In this document: in pieces, positions 33,822 through 48,813 of the stretch
How the letters are laid out: every line of letters starts with the position of its first letter
Position numbering within the stretch: the stretch's first letter is position 1
Source: Kitasatospora kifunensis
Lineage (GTDB): Bacteria; Actinomycetota; Actinomycetes; Streptomycetales; Streptomycetaceae
DNA: 64,000 bases
Assembly: GCF_014203855.1 (NCBI RefSeq)
Contig: NZ_JACHJV010000001.1
Location: 1,116,001 to 1,180,000 of the forward strand
Direction of reading: 5' to 3'
Program-made: the position numbers and the translations under genes
The notes under the pieces: model-generated
Told to the model about the DNA's origin: nothing
The model's input: the letters and a program-made list of their open reading frames with translations, nothing else
The model's database searches: none

Positions 33822-35606
33822 TCACCAGTCCGTACGCCAGAACCGGCGCGGCTGGAACGGGTAGGTGGGCAGCGGCACGCGGTGGCTGGCCTCCCCCAGG
33901 TGCAGGGCATCGAAGTCCACCTGCTGGCCGGTCACCCAGACGGCGGCCAGGTCGGACAGCGCCTGCGCGTCCTTGCCGGACGGCACGATCCCGTTGTCGT
34001 TGCGCGAGAAGGAGCCGGGGTCCGCCTGCGGGGCGGCGGCGGTCGTGGTGGCCGGGCCGCGTGCGGTGTCGTCGGCCAGCGCCGCGATCAGCTCCGCGCG
34101 GCTGCGGACTACGGCTGCCCACCGGCGGGCCATCACCTTGCGGCCGAGGTTGAGGCTGAAGCAGATGTCGTCCAGACGGAGTTCGGGATTGGTCTCCAAC
34201 CAATCCTTGAGCCGCGCGCACTGACGGGCCAGTGCGTCGTCGTCCAGGGCGGACAGGGTGGCCAGCCGCGGCCTGCCCTCGTCCTCGGGGGCGCGCTCGG
34301 CGACCGTCGGCGCCTCCTCCAGCAACAGGTGCGCGTTGTAGCCGCCGCCACCGATCGAGGTGATGCCCGCGCGGCGGATGCCGGCCTGCGGCTCCCAGTT
34401 GGCCGCTTCGATCTGCGGCACGAAGGGGGTGCTGGGGAAGTCGAGGTCCGGATTGACCTCCGTCAGGTTGATCGTCGCCGGGAGCTTCTTGTGGTACAGG
34501 GCCAGCGCGGCCTTTATCGCACCGAAGCCGCCCGACACCACGCCGCCGTGGCCCACGTTGCCCTTGACCCCGCCGATCGAGGTGGTCGCGGTCTGCTTCC
34601 CGAACGCCATGGTGGCCGCGTGCACTTCGAGCTCGTCGGTCATCGGCAGGCCCAGACCGTTGGCCTCGTACATGGACACGGTGTCCGGGGTGACGCCGCC
34701 CACCTCCATGGCGTTGGCGATGCACGCGCTCAGCCGCTCGGGCTGGGCCAGGCCGTACGCCATCGCGCTGACACCGTTGTTGTTGACGGCCGAACCCTTG
34801 ACCACGGCATAGATGTGGTCTCGGTCGGCGACGGCCTGGCCCAGCGGCTTCAGCAGCACGGTGACGACACCGCTGGACAGCGCGGTGCCGGTGCCGTTGG
34901 CGTCGAACGGGCGGCAGTGGCCGTCCTTCGACAGGACGCGGTTCTCCTCCCACAGGTGACCGCGAGGGTGCGGCAGGCGGACCATCGAGCCGCCGGCGAT
35001 CGCCATGTCGGTCTGGCCGAGCAGGAGCGACTGGCAGGCCAGGTGCACCGAGTAGTGGAAGCCCGCGCAGACGGCGGCGACGGTGACGGCCTCGCCGGTG
35101 AGCCCCATGTAGTACAGCGCGTTGGAGGTCATGGTGTCCGGCGACCACGCCAGGCTGGCCTCGATCGCCTCGGGGCCGACCGACACCCGGTCCGGCGGGG
35201 AGCTGTAGAGCGCGGCGGTCTGCGGGTTGTTGGCGCCGTACATGCCTATCTCGGCCTTGAGCCGGTCCGGATCGTAGCCGCCGTCCTCGAGCGTCTCCCA
35301 CGCGCTCTCCAGGAACAGCCGGTTCTCCGGGGTCATCACGGCCGCCATCCGGTCGCTGATGCCGAACACCGACGGATCGAACTTGTCGTACGTGTCGAGC
35401 ACGCCGCAGGCCCGTACGTAGAACGGGCTGTGGATCAGGGTCTCGTCGACGTGGATGTCGTCCTTGGCCAGGAACGACACGGACTCCCTGCCGTGGACGA
35501 GGTTGTCCCAGAACTGTTCCTTGCTGCGGGCTCCGGGTGCCCGCAAGGACATGCCGATGACGGCCACATCGCCCGTGTCGTAGTCCTGCTCGGGGCTGTC
35601 GGTCAT
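33822..35606 (-). CDS. Stand-alone ketosynthase-like cyclase (SalC-like)
   Basis: The 594-residue product starts at the ATG at 35606 (AGGAGCC six bases upstream). It is a type I PKS ketosynthase followed by a KS-AT linker and a post-AT tail (LPTYPFQPRRFW), with the AT domain absent. Cys180 is kept (AAVCAGFHYSVH). The first catalytic His is replaced by Asn316 (YEANGLGLP for the usual EAHGTGT). The second, His353, is present (KGNVGHGGV). Such a site is unlikely to do normal Claisen extension. In the salinosporamide pathway a stand-alone KS (SalC) at this gene position closes the gamma-lactam-beta-lactone bicycle, so an off-loading cyclase role is inferred. Confidence 0.85.
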   Translation of the reverse strand: MTDSPEQDYDTGDVAVIGMSLRAPGARSKEQFWDNLVHGRESVSFLAKDDIHVDETLIHSPFYVRACGVLDTYDKFDPSVFGISDRMAAVMTPENRLFLESAWETLEDGGYDPDRLKAEIGMYGANNPQTAALYSSPPDRVSVGPEAIEASLAWSPDTMTSNALYYMGLTGEAVTVAAVCAGFHYSVHLACQSLLLGQTDMAIAGGSMVRLPHPRGHLWEENRVLSKDGHCRPFDANGTGTALSSGVVTVLLKPLGQAVADRDHIYAVVKGSAVNNNGVSAMAYGLAQPERLSACIANAMEVGGVTPDTVSMYEANGLGLPMTDELEVHAATMAFGKQTATTSIGGVKGNVGHGGVVSGGFGAIKAALALYHKKLPATINLTEVNPDLDFPSTPFVPQIEAANWEPQAGIRRAGITSIGGGGYNAHLLLEEAPTVAERAPEDEGRPRLATLSALDDDALARQCARLKDWLETNPELRLDDICFSLNLGRKVMARRWAAVVRSRAELIAALADDTARGPATTTAAAPQADPGSFSRNDNGIVPSGKDAQALSDLAAVWVTGQQVDFDALHLGEASHRVPLPTYPFQPRRFWRTDW

Positions 35607-35641
35607 GGGAAGGCTCCTGCTTCGTTTCAAGTGGGGGTGCC

Positions 35642-37464
35642 TCAGCGGCCGGTGGCGCCGCTGCGGCCGCGCAGCGCGGCACGACGGGCGTTGGCGCGCA
35701 GGCGGGCCGACTGGACCACCTCGGGGGTGGCACCGCTCTCGTCGTCGAGCCAGCGGGCGAGGGAGGAGATGTCGCGGAAGCTGAAGAGGTCGGGCACGCG
35801 GACGCGACGGTCGAAGCGCCGGGTCATCAGCCGGGCGAGGCGGACGAGCAGCAGCGAGTCGCCGCCGAGGTCGTAGAAGGCGGATCGCACGTCGATGCTC
35901 GACGGTTCGAGGTCGAGCAACTGGCCCCAGATCTCCGACAGGGCCACCTCGGTCGGCGTGCCAGCAGCCGTCAGGGGCCAGCCGGTGTCGGCGGCAGGCG
36001 GCTCGGGAAGCGCGTTGCGGTCCAGCTTCCCGCCCGGCCCCAGCGGAAGGGCGGCCAGGAACACGAGCGTCGCGGGCACCATGTACTCGGGCAGTTCGAC
36101 GGCGAGCTTGCCGGTGATGGCGCTCTGGAGTCCGGCGTGCAGCCGGGGCCCGTCCTGCGACGCGCCGTCGCCCGCGGGCACGACGTAGCCGATGAGCCGG
36201 TTGCCCCGGACGGCGGCGGCGGCTTCCCGGACCTCGGGGCAGCCGGTCAGCCGGGCCTCGACCTCCTCCAGCTCGATGCGGTAGCCGCGCAGCTTGACCT
36301 GGTGGTCGGTGCGGCCGAGGAACCGGAGTTCGCCGCCGTCGGTGAACTTGGCGACGTCTCCGGTGCGGTACATGCGCTCGCCGCTCCGGAACGGGTCGGG
36401 CACGAACCGCTCGGTCGTGGTGCGCGGCCGGTTGACGTAGCCGTGCGCGAGGCCGACGCCGCCGAGGTAGAGCTCACCGGACTCACCGGCCGGGAGCTGC
36501 TTCAGGTTCTCGTCGAGCACGTAGACCCGGTCGCTGGTCGTCGGCGGGCCGATCGTCGGTTCGCCGGTCTCGTCCTCGGGCACCAGCCCGAACGAGCAGA
36601 AGACGGTTCCCTCAGTGGGGCCGTAGGCGTTGAACACCCGGTCGGCGTTGGTCTCCCGGTAGGCCCGGTCCACCAGCTTGCGGCGCAGGGCCTCGCCGCC
36701 GAACACGACCGTGCGCACGTTCGGGGGCAGGGCTGCGGCGTCGAGCAGGCCGTTCATGACCGACGGGACGACGTTCAGGTGGGTGATCTTGTCGGCGTAC
36801 CGGCTCTCCGGCAGGTGCACGGCGCTCTCGACGAGCACGACGGCGCCGCCGCGGCACAGCGCGTTGAAGATCTCCATCACGGACATGTCGAAGCAGACCG
36901 AGCTCGCCGCCGAGACCCCGCTCAGGTCGCAGCCCTCGAGGACCCGGTCCATTTCGGCGAGCATCGCCACGCAGCCGCTGTGCCGCACGGCCACGCCCTT
37001 GGGCTTGCCGGTGGAGCCCGACGTGTAGATGACGTACGCGGTGTCGCCGGGCACGACCGCCACGGGCTTCGCGCCGGGCTCGGTCGTCACGCTCTCCCCC
37101 AGCACGACCACGGTCGGGCCGGGCGGGCAGCTGGCGCGGGACGCGGGCGTGGTGAGCAGCAGTCGGGTCCCGCTGTCCTGGACCATGAAGGTCAGCCGGT
37201 CGGCGGGGTAGTTCGGGTCCAGCGGCACGTAGCAGGATCCGGCGCGCAGGGCCGCCAGGATGCCGACGAGCAGGTCGGGGGTGCGCTCGACGCAGATGCC
37301 GACCGGAACACCGGGTCCCGCGCCGTCGGCGACCAGGCGCTCGGCCAACGCCCGGGAGCGCTCGTTCAGTTCGCCGTAGGTCAGGACACCGGCGTCGGAG
37401 TAGACCGCGGTCGCGTCGGGGTTCCTGACCGCTTGCTCGACGAATTCGCCGTGCAGGGTTTCGG

Positions 37465-37468
<4 letters not shown>
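35642..37468 (-). CDS. NRPS adenylation-PCP didomain protein (SalB-like)
   Basis: The 608-residue product starts at a GTG overlapping the PKS stop (GTGA). Adenylation core motifs are complete: YTSGSTGKPKG, CFDMSVMEIF, NAYGPTEGTV, GELYLGGVGLAHGY, YRTGD, RTDHQVKLRGYRIELEEVE and GKLDRNALP. A carrier domain follows with the phosphopantetheine site DLGGDSLLL. There is no condensation or thioesterase domain. The pocket has Asp followed by Met (DMSVME) rather than a common code, so the substrate is not predicted. It should load the amino acid that the C domain of the PKS protein joins to the polyketide. Confidence 0.93.
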
Positions 37469-43497
<6,029 letters not shown>

Positions 43498-44885
43498 GTC
43501 GGCTCCTCGCCAGGGCGGATGGAACGGGCTGGTAGAGGTTTCCGTCGACGGATTGAGGTGTAGAAACTCCGTCAACCACGCAATAGCGGAATCGAGATGG
43601 CCGAGGCTTGGCCGTGCTGGTGCACACGGCCAGGTCGGCGGTTCCGGATGTGACCAATCATGGCCGGGGCGGTCGGCTACAGACGTGGCTCATGACACGG
43701 CAGGCTCGCTTCCGCCATGTCGAGTGCCACGGACTCTCGCAGCCCTCATCGGTTAGCTCTTCGGTCGCTTTCGCCGGGAGCCCGCGCCGTTGTTCTCTGT
43801 ATGAACGCGCTTAATGGACCGTACCTGGCTGTACCCGGCGGTGCGATGGTTCCAGCGACCGAACCAGAACATGGTGAGCCCGAGAAGAGTGAGGAATCCT
43901 GGACAACGAAGTGAGATCCGTGTGCTGCCGGACGGCCTGTCTTATTCCGGACACAGAGGTGTGGCCGTCGAAAAACAGTACCGTCACCGCGACCCTACCC
44001 GCGCCGAGTCCTCCTATCCGTATCAGATCGCGTCTGATTCGGTATCACTGTTGGTGGTTCACCAATCATGCGGTGCTCGATCAGCGAATGTCAGACTGCC
44101 AGATTGTGAGTGGTGGTACAAGTGTGATCGGTGAAGCGGAAGATGCACTGTCCAGATCTGATCTCGGAGTGGCCGGTTCGCTCTTCTCACGCAGTTCAGT
44201 GGTAGGGGCAGATCGCGCAAGTGCTGACCGGCTGCGTCGCTGCCCGGTCATACTGACCAGCGTGGCGCAAGAGCAACTCGGATCGTGGGTCCAGAAGATG
44301 CTCTGATCGCGCAAGTGGGTGTGCGACCGGCGGTTGGGTCGACCATGGAACGGCCGCCAGTGCGGCGGGTGGGCTCTCGATGCGCCCCTCAAATCGAACG
44401 AACCGCAGGCGAAGTGAGGTTGGGCTCTGCCCCCGGCCTGCTCCTCACGGCTGGCGGCATGACTCGTCTGAAGTCGACCTGGCGTAAGACGACCTGGCGT
44501 AAGACGACCTGAGTTGGAGCTGCCGGCAGTTCGGGAACCTGCCTTGGCCCAGTGATACCTCCCTGCCTGTCGTCATGCCTCGGCCGATGGTGGGCGCATG
44601 ATCCCGTGAAAAGCACGCTCCGCATGCGTGCGGGTGGGGTAGACAGCAGATGAGCGACCAATGCAAGCTGATCCACATGGCAGTTAACAATCTTGATATG
44701 ACGTCAGATGGTCTCAACAGCATCTCCTTAGTCGGACGTTCCCGGCATCACCGTGTGTTGGCACCCCCTGGGATGCGGACCGGCACCGCCAGGCCGGAGG
44801 CTCCCCGGGAGGCGTCCAGCCGACGACGGCGCAGCGACCATCCCGATTGGGCATTCACCAGCCACGCCTTCGACGGCAGGCGCGC
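43498..44885. other. 1.4-kb divergent intergenic region
   Basis: It lies between the leftward PKS operon and the rightward exporter and must hold both promoters. Base composition is lower in GC than elsewhere in places (44650-44720). Open frames such as 43911-44306 have no ribosome site and show no protein-like composition. A 15-bp tandem repeat is present at 44476-44510. I see no regulator gene. Confidence 0.5.
44476..44510. repeat. Short tandem repeat, 15-bp unit
   Basis: GACCTGGCGTAAGAC occurs twice in tandem (44476-44490, 44491-44505), followed by a partial third copy GACCT. It lies in the intergenic region upstream of the exporter and could be a direct-repeat operator or a slippage product. 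Confidence 0.8.
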
Positions 44886-46232
44886 ATGACCGATACCACG
44901 GTCACGTCGCTGCGCCGGCCGGGGCTGACACTCGGAGTTCTGGCTGGGGCGCTCGCACTGGACGTGAGCGGCCTCGGCGTGCTCAACGCCGCCCTACCGT
45001 CCATCGGAGCCCGCTTCCACTTGGCCGACACCACGCTCCAGTGGGTCATGACTGCCTACGCCGTTACGTTCGCCGGCTTCCTCCTGGTGGGCGGCCGACT
45101 GGCCGATGTACTCGGACGACGGCGGGTGTTCGAGGTCGGTGTCGCCTTGTTCGCCGGCGCCGCGCTGGTCGGCGCGCTGGCTCCGGACAGCATGGTGCTG
45201 CTGGGCGCACGCGGCGTCCAAGGCATCGGCGCCGCCCTGTCGGGGCCAGCCGCGCTGGCTCTGCTCACCGAGGTGTTTCCGGCCGGTCCGGCGCGCAACC
45301 GAGCACTCAGTGTGTACGCGGCGGTCGGCGCCGCGAGCTTCAGCGGCGGGGTACTGCTGGGCGGCGTACTGACCCAGTTCTTCGGCTGGCGTTCGGTGCT
45401 GTGGTTCTCGGTGTTGCTGGGATGCGCCGTGCTGGCCGCGACGCACGCCGGACTGCCTGGCAGCGCCGGGCACAGCGGTCGGCTGGACCTGCCCGGCGCG
45501 ATATCGGGCACACTCGGCCTCACCCTGTTCGTCGTCGGCGTGAGCAGTCACGGCGCGACGGCGTGGAGCGTACTCTGCACCGCGGGGGTCTTCCTGGTGC
45601 TGTTCGCGGTGCGTGAATACCGCACCGCCGACCCGGTGCTTCCGCTCAGCCTCTTCCGGATCACTTCGGTACGGGCCGCGAGTCTGGCGGCGGCCCTCCA
45701 GTACACGGGATCGGTCGGGATGCTGTTCTTCGCGCCGCTGTACCTGCAGGGGATGCTGCACTACTCTCCCTTCGAGTCCGGTCTTGCACTGGTACCGATG
45801 TCTGCGTCCGTGTTCTTCACCGCCAACTTCGCCACCGGACGTCTGCTGGCCAGATTCGCTCCGCGCACGCTGATGGTCGTCGGCCTCGTCCTGATCGGTG
45901 CGGGTGCCGCGCTGTGGCTGAGCACGCCGCACGACGGCAGCTATGTGCAGTACGTGCTGCCCGGTTTGGTGCTCAGCGGAATCGGCCAGGGGCTGAACTT
46001 TCCCTCGATGACGTCCGCCGCGCTCACTGGTGTCCAAGCGCAGCAGCACGCCGTGGCCGGGGCGGTGAACGTCGTGGCGCAGCAGATCGGCGCAAGTGCA
46101 GGAGTGGCGGTGATGGTTCTGATCGCGGCGACCAGCAAGGACCAGCTCGCCGGCTACCATCTCGCCTACCTTGCCGCTGCCGTCGCGTGTGTGCTGGGTG
46201 CGGCGGTCATCGCCATGAGACGGCGGGCTTGA
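44886..46232 (+). CDS. DHA2-type MFS drug exporter
   Basis: The 448-residue product is a multi-spanning membrane transporter. It begins TLGVLAGALALDVSGLGVLN with the D-x-x-x-x-x-A pattern of helix 1, then carries MFS motif A (GGRLADVLGRRRVF) and a motif C-like stretch (GAASFSGGVLLGGVL). Fourteen or so helices are indicated, as in DHA2 proton-driven drug exporters. Placed divergently beside the PKS/NRPS operon, it is a plausible product exporter or self-resistance pump. A hairpin terminator follows it. Confidence 0.9.
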   Translation: MTDTTVTSLRRPGLTLGVLAGALALDVSGLGVLNAALPSIGARFHLADTTLQWVMTAYAVTFAGFLLVGGRLADVLGRRRVFEVGVALFAGAALVGALAPDSMVLLGARGVQGIGAALSGPAALALLTEVFPAGPARNRALSVYAAVGAASFSGGVLLGGVLTQFFGWRSVLWFSVLLGCAVLAATHAGLPGSAGHSGRLDLPGAISGTLGLTLFVVGVSSHGATAWSVLCTAGVFLVLFAVREYRTADPVLPLSLFRITSVRAASLAAALQYTGSVGMLFFAPLYLQGMLHYSPFESGLALVPMSASVFFTANFATGRLLARFAPRTLMVVGLVLIGAGAALWLSTPHDGSYVQYVLPGLVLSGIGQGLNFPSMTSAALTGVQAQQHAVAGAVNVVAQQIGASAGVAVMVLIAATSKDQLAGYHLAYLAAAVACVLGAAVIAMRRRA

Positions 46233-46237
46233 GGGGT

Positions 46238-46276
46238 TCCGGCTGACCGACGGCTGGGGCAGGTCGGTCAGCCGGA
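46238..46276 (+). terminator. Terminator of the MFS gene
   Basis: TCCGGCTGACCGAC (46238-46251) pairs perfectly with GTCGGTCAGCCGGA (46263-46276) across an 11-nt loop, five bases after the stop codon. Confidence 0.8.
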
Positions 46277-46703
46277 CCTCCATCGGCGCTAGCGCCACCG
46301 TGCTGGTGCCTCATGACCGATGCGTTCCTCAAGCTCGCCTGCTGCGTGATCACCTACAGGCGCTTCCGAGCATTGTGTTAGCTCCTCTTAAGGGATGGAA
46401 ATGCGCAACTTCCCACCCGAGTAAGGCCGTTCCTTGCACAGGATCAACCACATCCCCTCTCGGACTCCCATGTGCCGGCGTCGTGCGTCACATGGGCCCG
46501 GCTTGCGTCGTCGTCCTGCCCCTGAGGCCGCCCCGAGCGCGACGCCTCGTCCTGCGAGCACTCCTGCTGGGGATAACAAGGGCGGGGAGGTCAGGGGTTC
46601 GGCCGACTTGCCGCGGCGGGGCGGCAAGGAGTGGGGATTTCGGCGTCCGCGCGGTCCAGGCTTCGCAGGGCCAGCATGCCGCCGACGCCCCGGTATGGCC
46701 GAG
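46277..46703. other. Region without a recognisable gene
   Basis: Between the exporter terminator and the IS982-type fragment I see no gene with a ribosome site or known motif. It may be decayed insertion-sequence material. Confidence 0.4.
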
Positions 46704-46985
46704 AGTGAGCTCGGCGGCCTTGCGCAGCCGCTTGTTGTAGCCGGGCTGCCTCGGCAGGTGGGGGAACAGGTGCTGCAGGTGGCTGTGGGCGTGGCGCAGC
46801 CACCGGGCCTCGGAGGTGAAGCCGAGCATGGCCTGCATCATCGGCAGGGTCACCAGCTCCGCGTCGCTGAGCTGCGGCGATATGCCCACGGCTGGACGCC
46901 AGGGGGCGAGCTGCGGCGAGTCCTTCAGCAAGTCGTCGGTCTTGACGTGAAGTGCGGTCGCGAGGGAGTCCAAGTCAGTCTTCAC
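46704..46985 (-). pseudogene. IS982-family transposase, 5' fragment
   Basis: The minus-strand frame from 46985 reads MKTDLDSLATALHVKTDDLL, then PWRPAVGISPQLSDAELVTL and GFTSEARWLRHAHSHLQHLF. This is the N-terminal third of Streptomyces IS982-type transposases. After RLRKAAELT, at about 46704, it continues into unrelated residues. The DDE domain is absent. Confidence 0.8.
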
Positions 46986-47051
46986 ACAAGGACATTGGGC
47001 TCCCTCGTTCTGCTTTGCTGTCGAACGGGCGCAGTTGGCACCGGTTGGTAG

Positions 47052-47414
47052 TCAAGCGCGGCGGGCGCGGATGACGAGGAACGGGGGCAGTCCGGCCCTC
47101 TGTGGTTGCTGAGCCGCCACCTGGACGGTTGGGGCTGGTTCGGTGACGGCTTCCAGGAGGAAGCCGTGCCGCAGCAATGCGGTCAGGTATGTGGACAGCG
47201 TCCGGTGCTGGTTGCCGGCCCGGCGGACGGCCTGGGGGTTGTCCGAGCGCCAGAAGCCTTCGGCGAGGTAGTGCCCGACCACCCGACGGACGGCACCGTC
47301 GGTGACCTGTGTCCAAGTCGCGTCGGGTGCTTCGAAACAGGGGTGAGGGATGCTGAAAGCGAGCGAGCCCCGGGCTTTCAGCACCCGCCGTACAGCGGCG
47401 AGCGCGGCTGCTCT
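47052..47414 (-). pseudogene. 3' fragment of a SAM-dependent methyltransferase
   Basis: The frame gives LAAVRRVLKARGSLAFSIPH, PCFEAPDATW, GHYLAEGFWRSDNPQ and LSTYLTALLRHGFLLEAV, the C-terminal half of a class I methyltransferase common in actinomycetes. The upstream part (SAM-binding motif I) is missing because the insertion sequence end at 47415 abuts it directly. The remaining part cannot bind SAM. Confidence 0.75.
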
Positions 47415-48599
47415 TGCCGAAAACCTCATCCGGCCAGGTCAAGCGGAATGTTGGTACTCGTGGATCACTCCGCCGAGCCGGTCGTGACGGCGTATATCCA
47501 GGCGCGACATTCGTCCGGGATCAGTGATCGGCTCGGGGACCGCGCGCAGGGGCGCCGCCTGGTGCATGGCCTGATGGGGCCGGTGCCCGTTGTGGTGGTA
47601 CTCGAACTCACGCAGCGCGTGCCGCAGGTGGCGCTCGTTCCAGATCAAGGTCCGATCCAGCAGCTCATGGCGGCAGGTCTGCACCCAGCGCTCCATGACG
47701 GAGTTCATCCGCGGTACACGGATGCCGGAGAGCACGACCTTGATGCCGGCGTCGCCCAGGATCTGGTCGAAGAGGGCCGGGAACTTCGCGTCCCGGTCTC
47801 GGATCATGTAGCTGACGGTGGCTCCGGCGTCCTCGAGGTCCATGGCCAGGTTTCGGGCGGCCTGGCTGACCCAGTGGGCGGTGGGATGCGCGGTGGTGCC
47901 CAGGATGCGGATTCGGCGGGTGGCCTGTTCGATGACCGCGAGGATGTACTGGCGCTGGCCGGTCAGTGTGACGGTCTCGATGAAGTCGCACGCCAGAAGT
48001 GCATCGGCCTGGGATCGCAGGAAGCCGGCCCAGGTGGTGGCGCTGCGATCGGGCGCGGGGTCGATCCCTTCGGCTTTGAGGATCTCCCAGACGGTGGACG
48101 CTGCGACCTTGATGCCGAGCGTGGCGAGTTCACCATGCACACGCCGGTACCCCCACGCCGGGTTCTCACGAACCAGACGCAGGATCAGAACCCGGATCGA
48201 GCGGACGGTACGCGGGCGACCTGGTCGCTTCGGCTGGCAGGAGCGGGCGTGACACTGCTTCATCAGGTCGCGGTGCCAACGCAGCACCGTGTCCGGTTGC
48301 ACCAGCAGCCGCAGGCGGCGCAACATCTCGCGTGGCAGCGGGGCAAGGAACGCGGCGATCAAAGCGCGGTCCTCCGGAGCGAACTTCACTCTGTCCACTC
48401 CGAGCTGCCGTTCAAGGACGGTGAGCTGATGACGCAGGGCGAGGATCTCCACATCCTTCTCGCGATCGCTCATCGGCAGCAGTCGCAGGGCGGCGAACAC
48501 GTTGGTGACAGTCAGGTATGCCAGACGAAGCAACACGAGTGACCATCCTGCCGCAACCACCAGGCAGGCCCCTGAGCGGCACGGATGAGATTACCGGCA
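47415..48599 (-). mobile_element. Single-ORF DDE insertion sequence, copy A
   Basis: A transposase gene is bounded by inverted ends: TGCCGAAAACCTCATCCGG-type at 47415 and TGCCGGTAATCTCATCCG read inwards from 48599. The second element (57388-58616) has matching ends and orientation relative to its gene. No clear target duplication is seen. It truncates the methyltransferase at 47414. Confidence 0.75.
47439..48560 (-). CDS. DDE transposase (IS3/integrase-core type), copy A
   Basis: The 373-residue product has an N-terminal helical region (VEILALRHQLTVLERQLGVD), an HTH-like GYRRVHGELATLGIKVAAST, and a retroviral-integrase-type DDE core: ACDFIETVTL, MIRDRDAKFP and MNSVMERWVQ with the glutamate. 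It is about 75 percent similar by eye to the copy at 57495 and to the fragment at 30925. It appears intact. Confidence 0.9.
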   Translation of the reverse strand: MVAAGWSLVLLRLAYLTVTNVFAALRLLPMSDREKDVEILALRHQLTVLERQLGVDRVKFAPEDRALIAAFLAPLPREMLRRLRLLVQPDTVLRWHRDLMKQCHARSCQPKRPGRPRTVRSIRVLILRLVRENPAWGYRRVHGELATLGIKVAASTVWEILKAEGIDPAPDRSATTWAGFLRSQADALLACDFIETVTLTGQRQYILAVIEQATRRIRILGTTAHPTAHWVSQAARNLAMDLEDAGATVSYMIRDRDAKFPALFDQILGDAGIKVVLSGIRVPRMNSVMERWVQTCRHELLDRTLIWNERHLRHALREFEYHHNGHRPHQAMHQAAPLRAVPEPITDPGRMSRLDIRRHDRLGGVIHEYQHSA

Positions 48600-48813
48600 G
48601 GCGCAGACTCGGCGGATGGCAAGGGGACGCCACTCGTGCGCGGGCGACGAGTCGCGGGCGAACTGCCGGGTGATGATCCCGGTGGTGGTGTGCTGGTGCG
48701 AACAAGTCGCCTCGCAGGCTACCCAGCGCTTCATTCCATCGTCAACGCAACCGAAAGAGATCAACTTGCCTACGCGGCAAGGGAGATGATGATGGCCGAA
48801 ATGGCGGTGGACG
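48600..48813. other. Intergenic region between IS copy A and the kinase
   Basis: No gene is seen. The 3' end of the kinase gene and the insertion-sequence end face each other here, and no clear terminator hairpin was found. Confidence 0.4.

Noticed and set aside
43911..44306. A 131-codon frame upstream of the PKS operon, considered as a regulator
   Set aside because: No ribosome site, no HTH pattern, and Ser/Arg-rich random composition.
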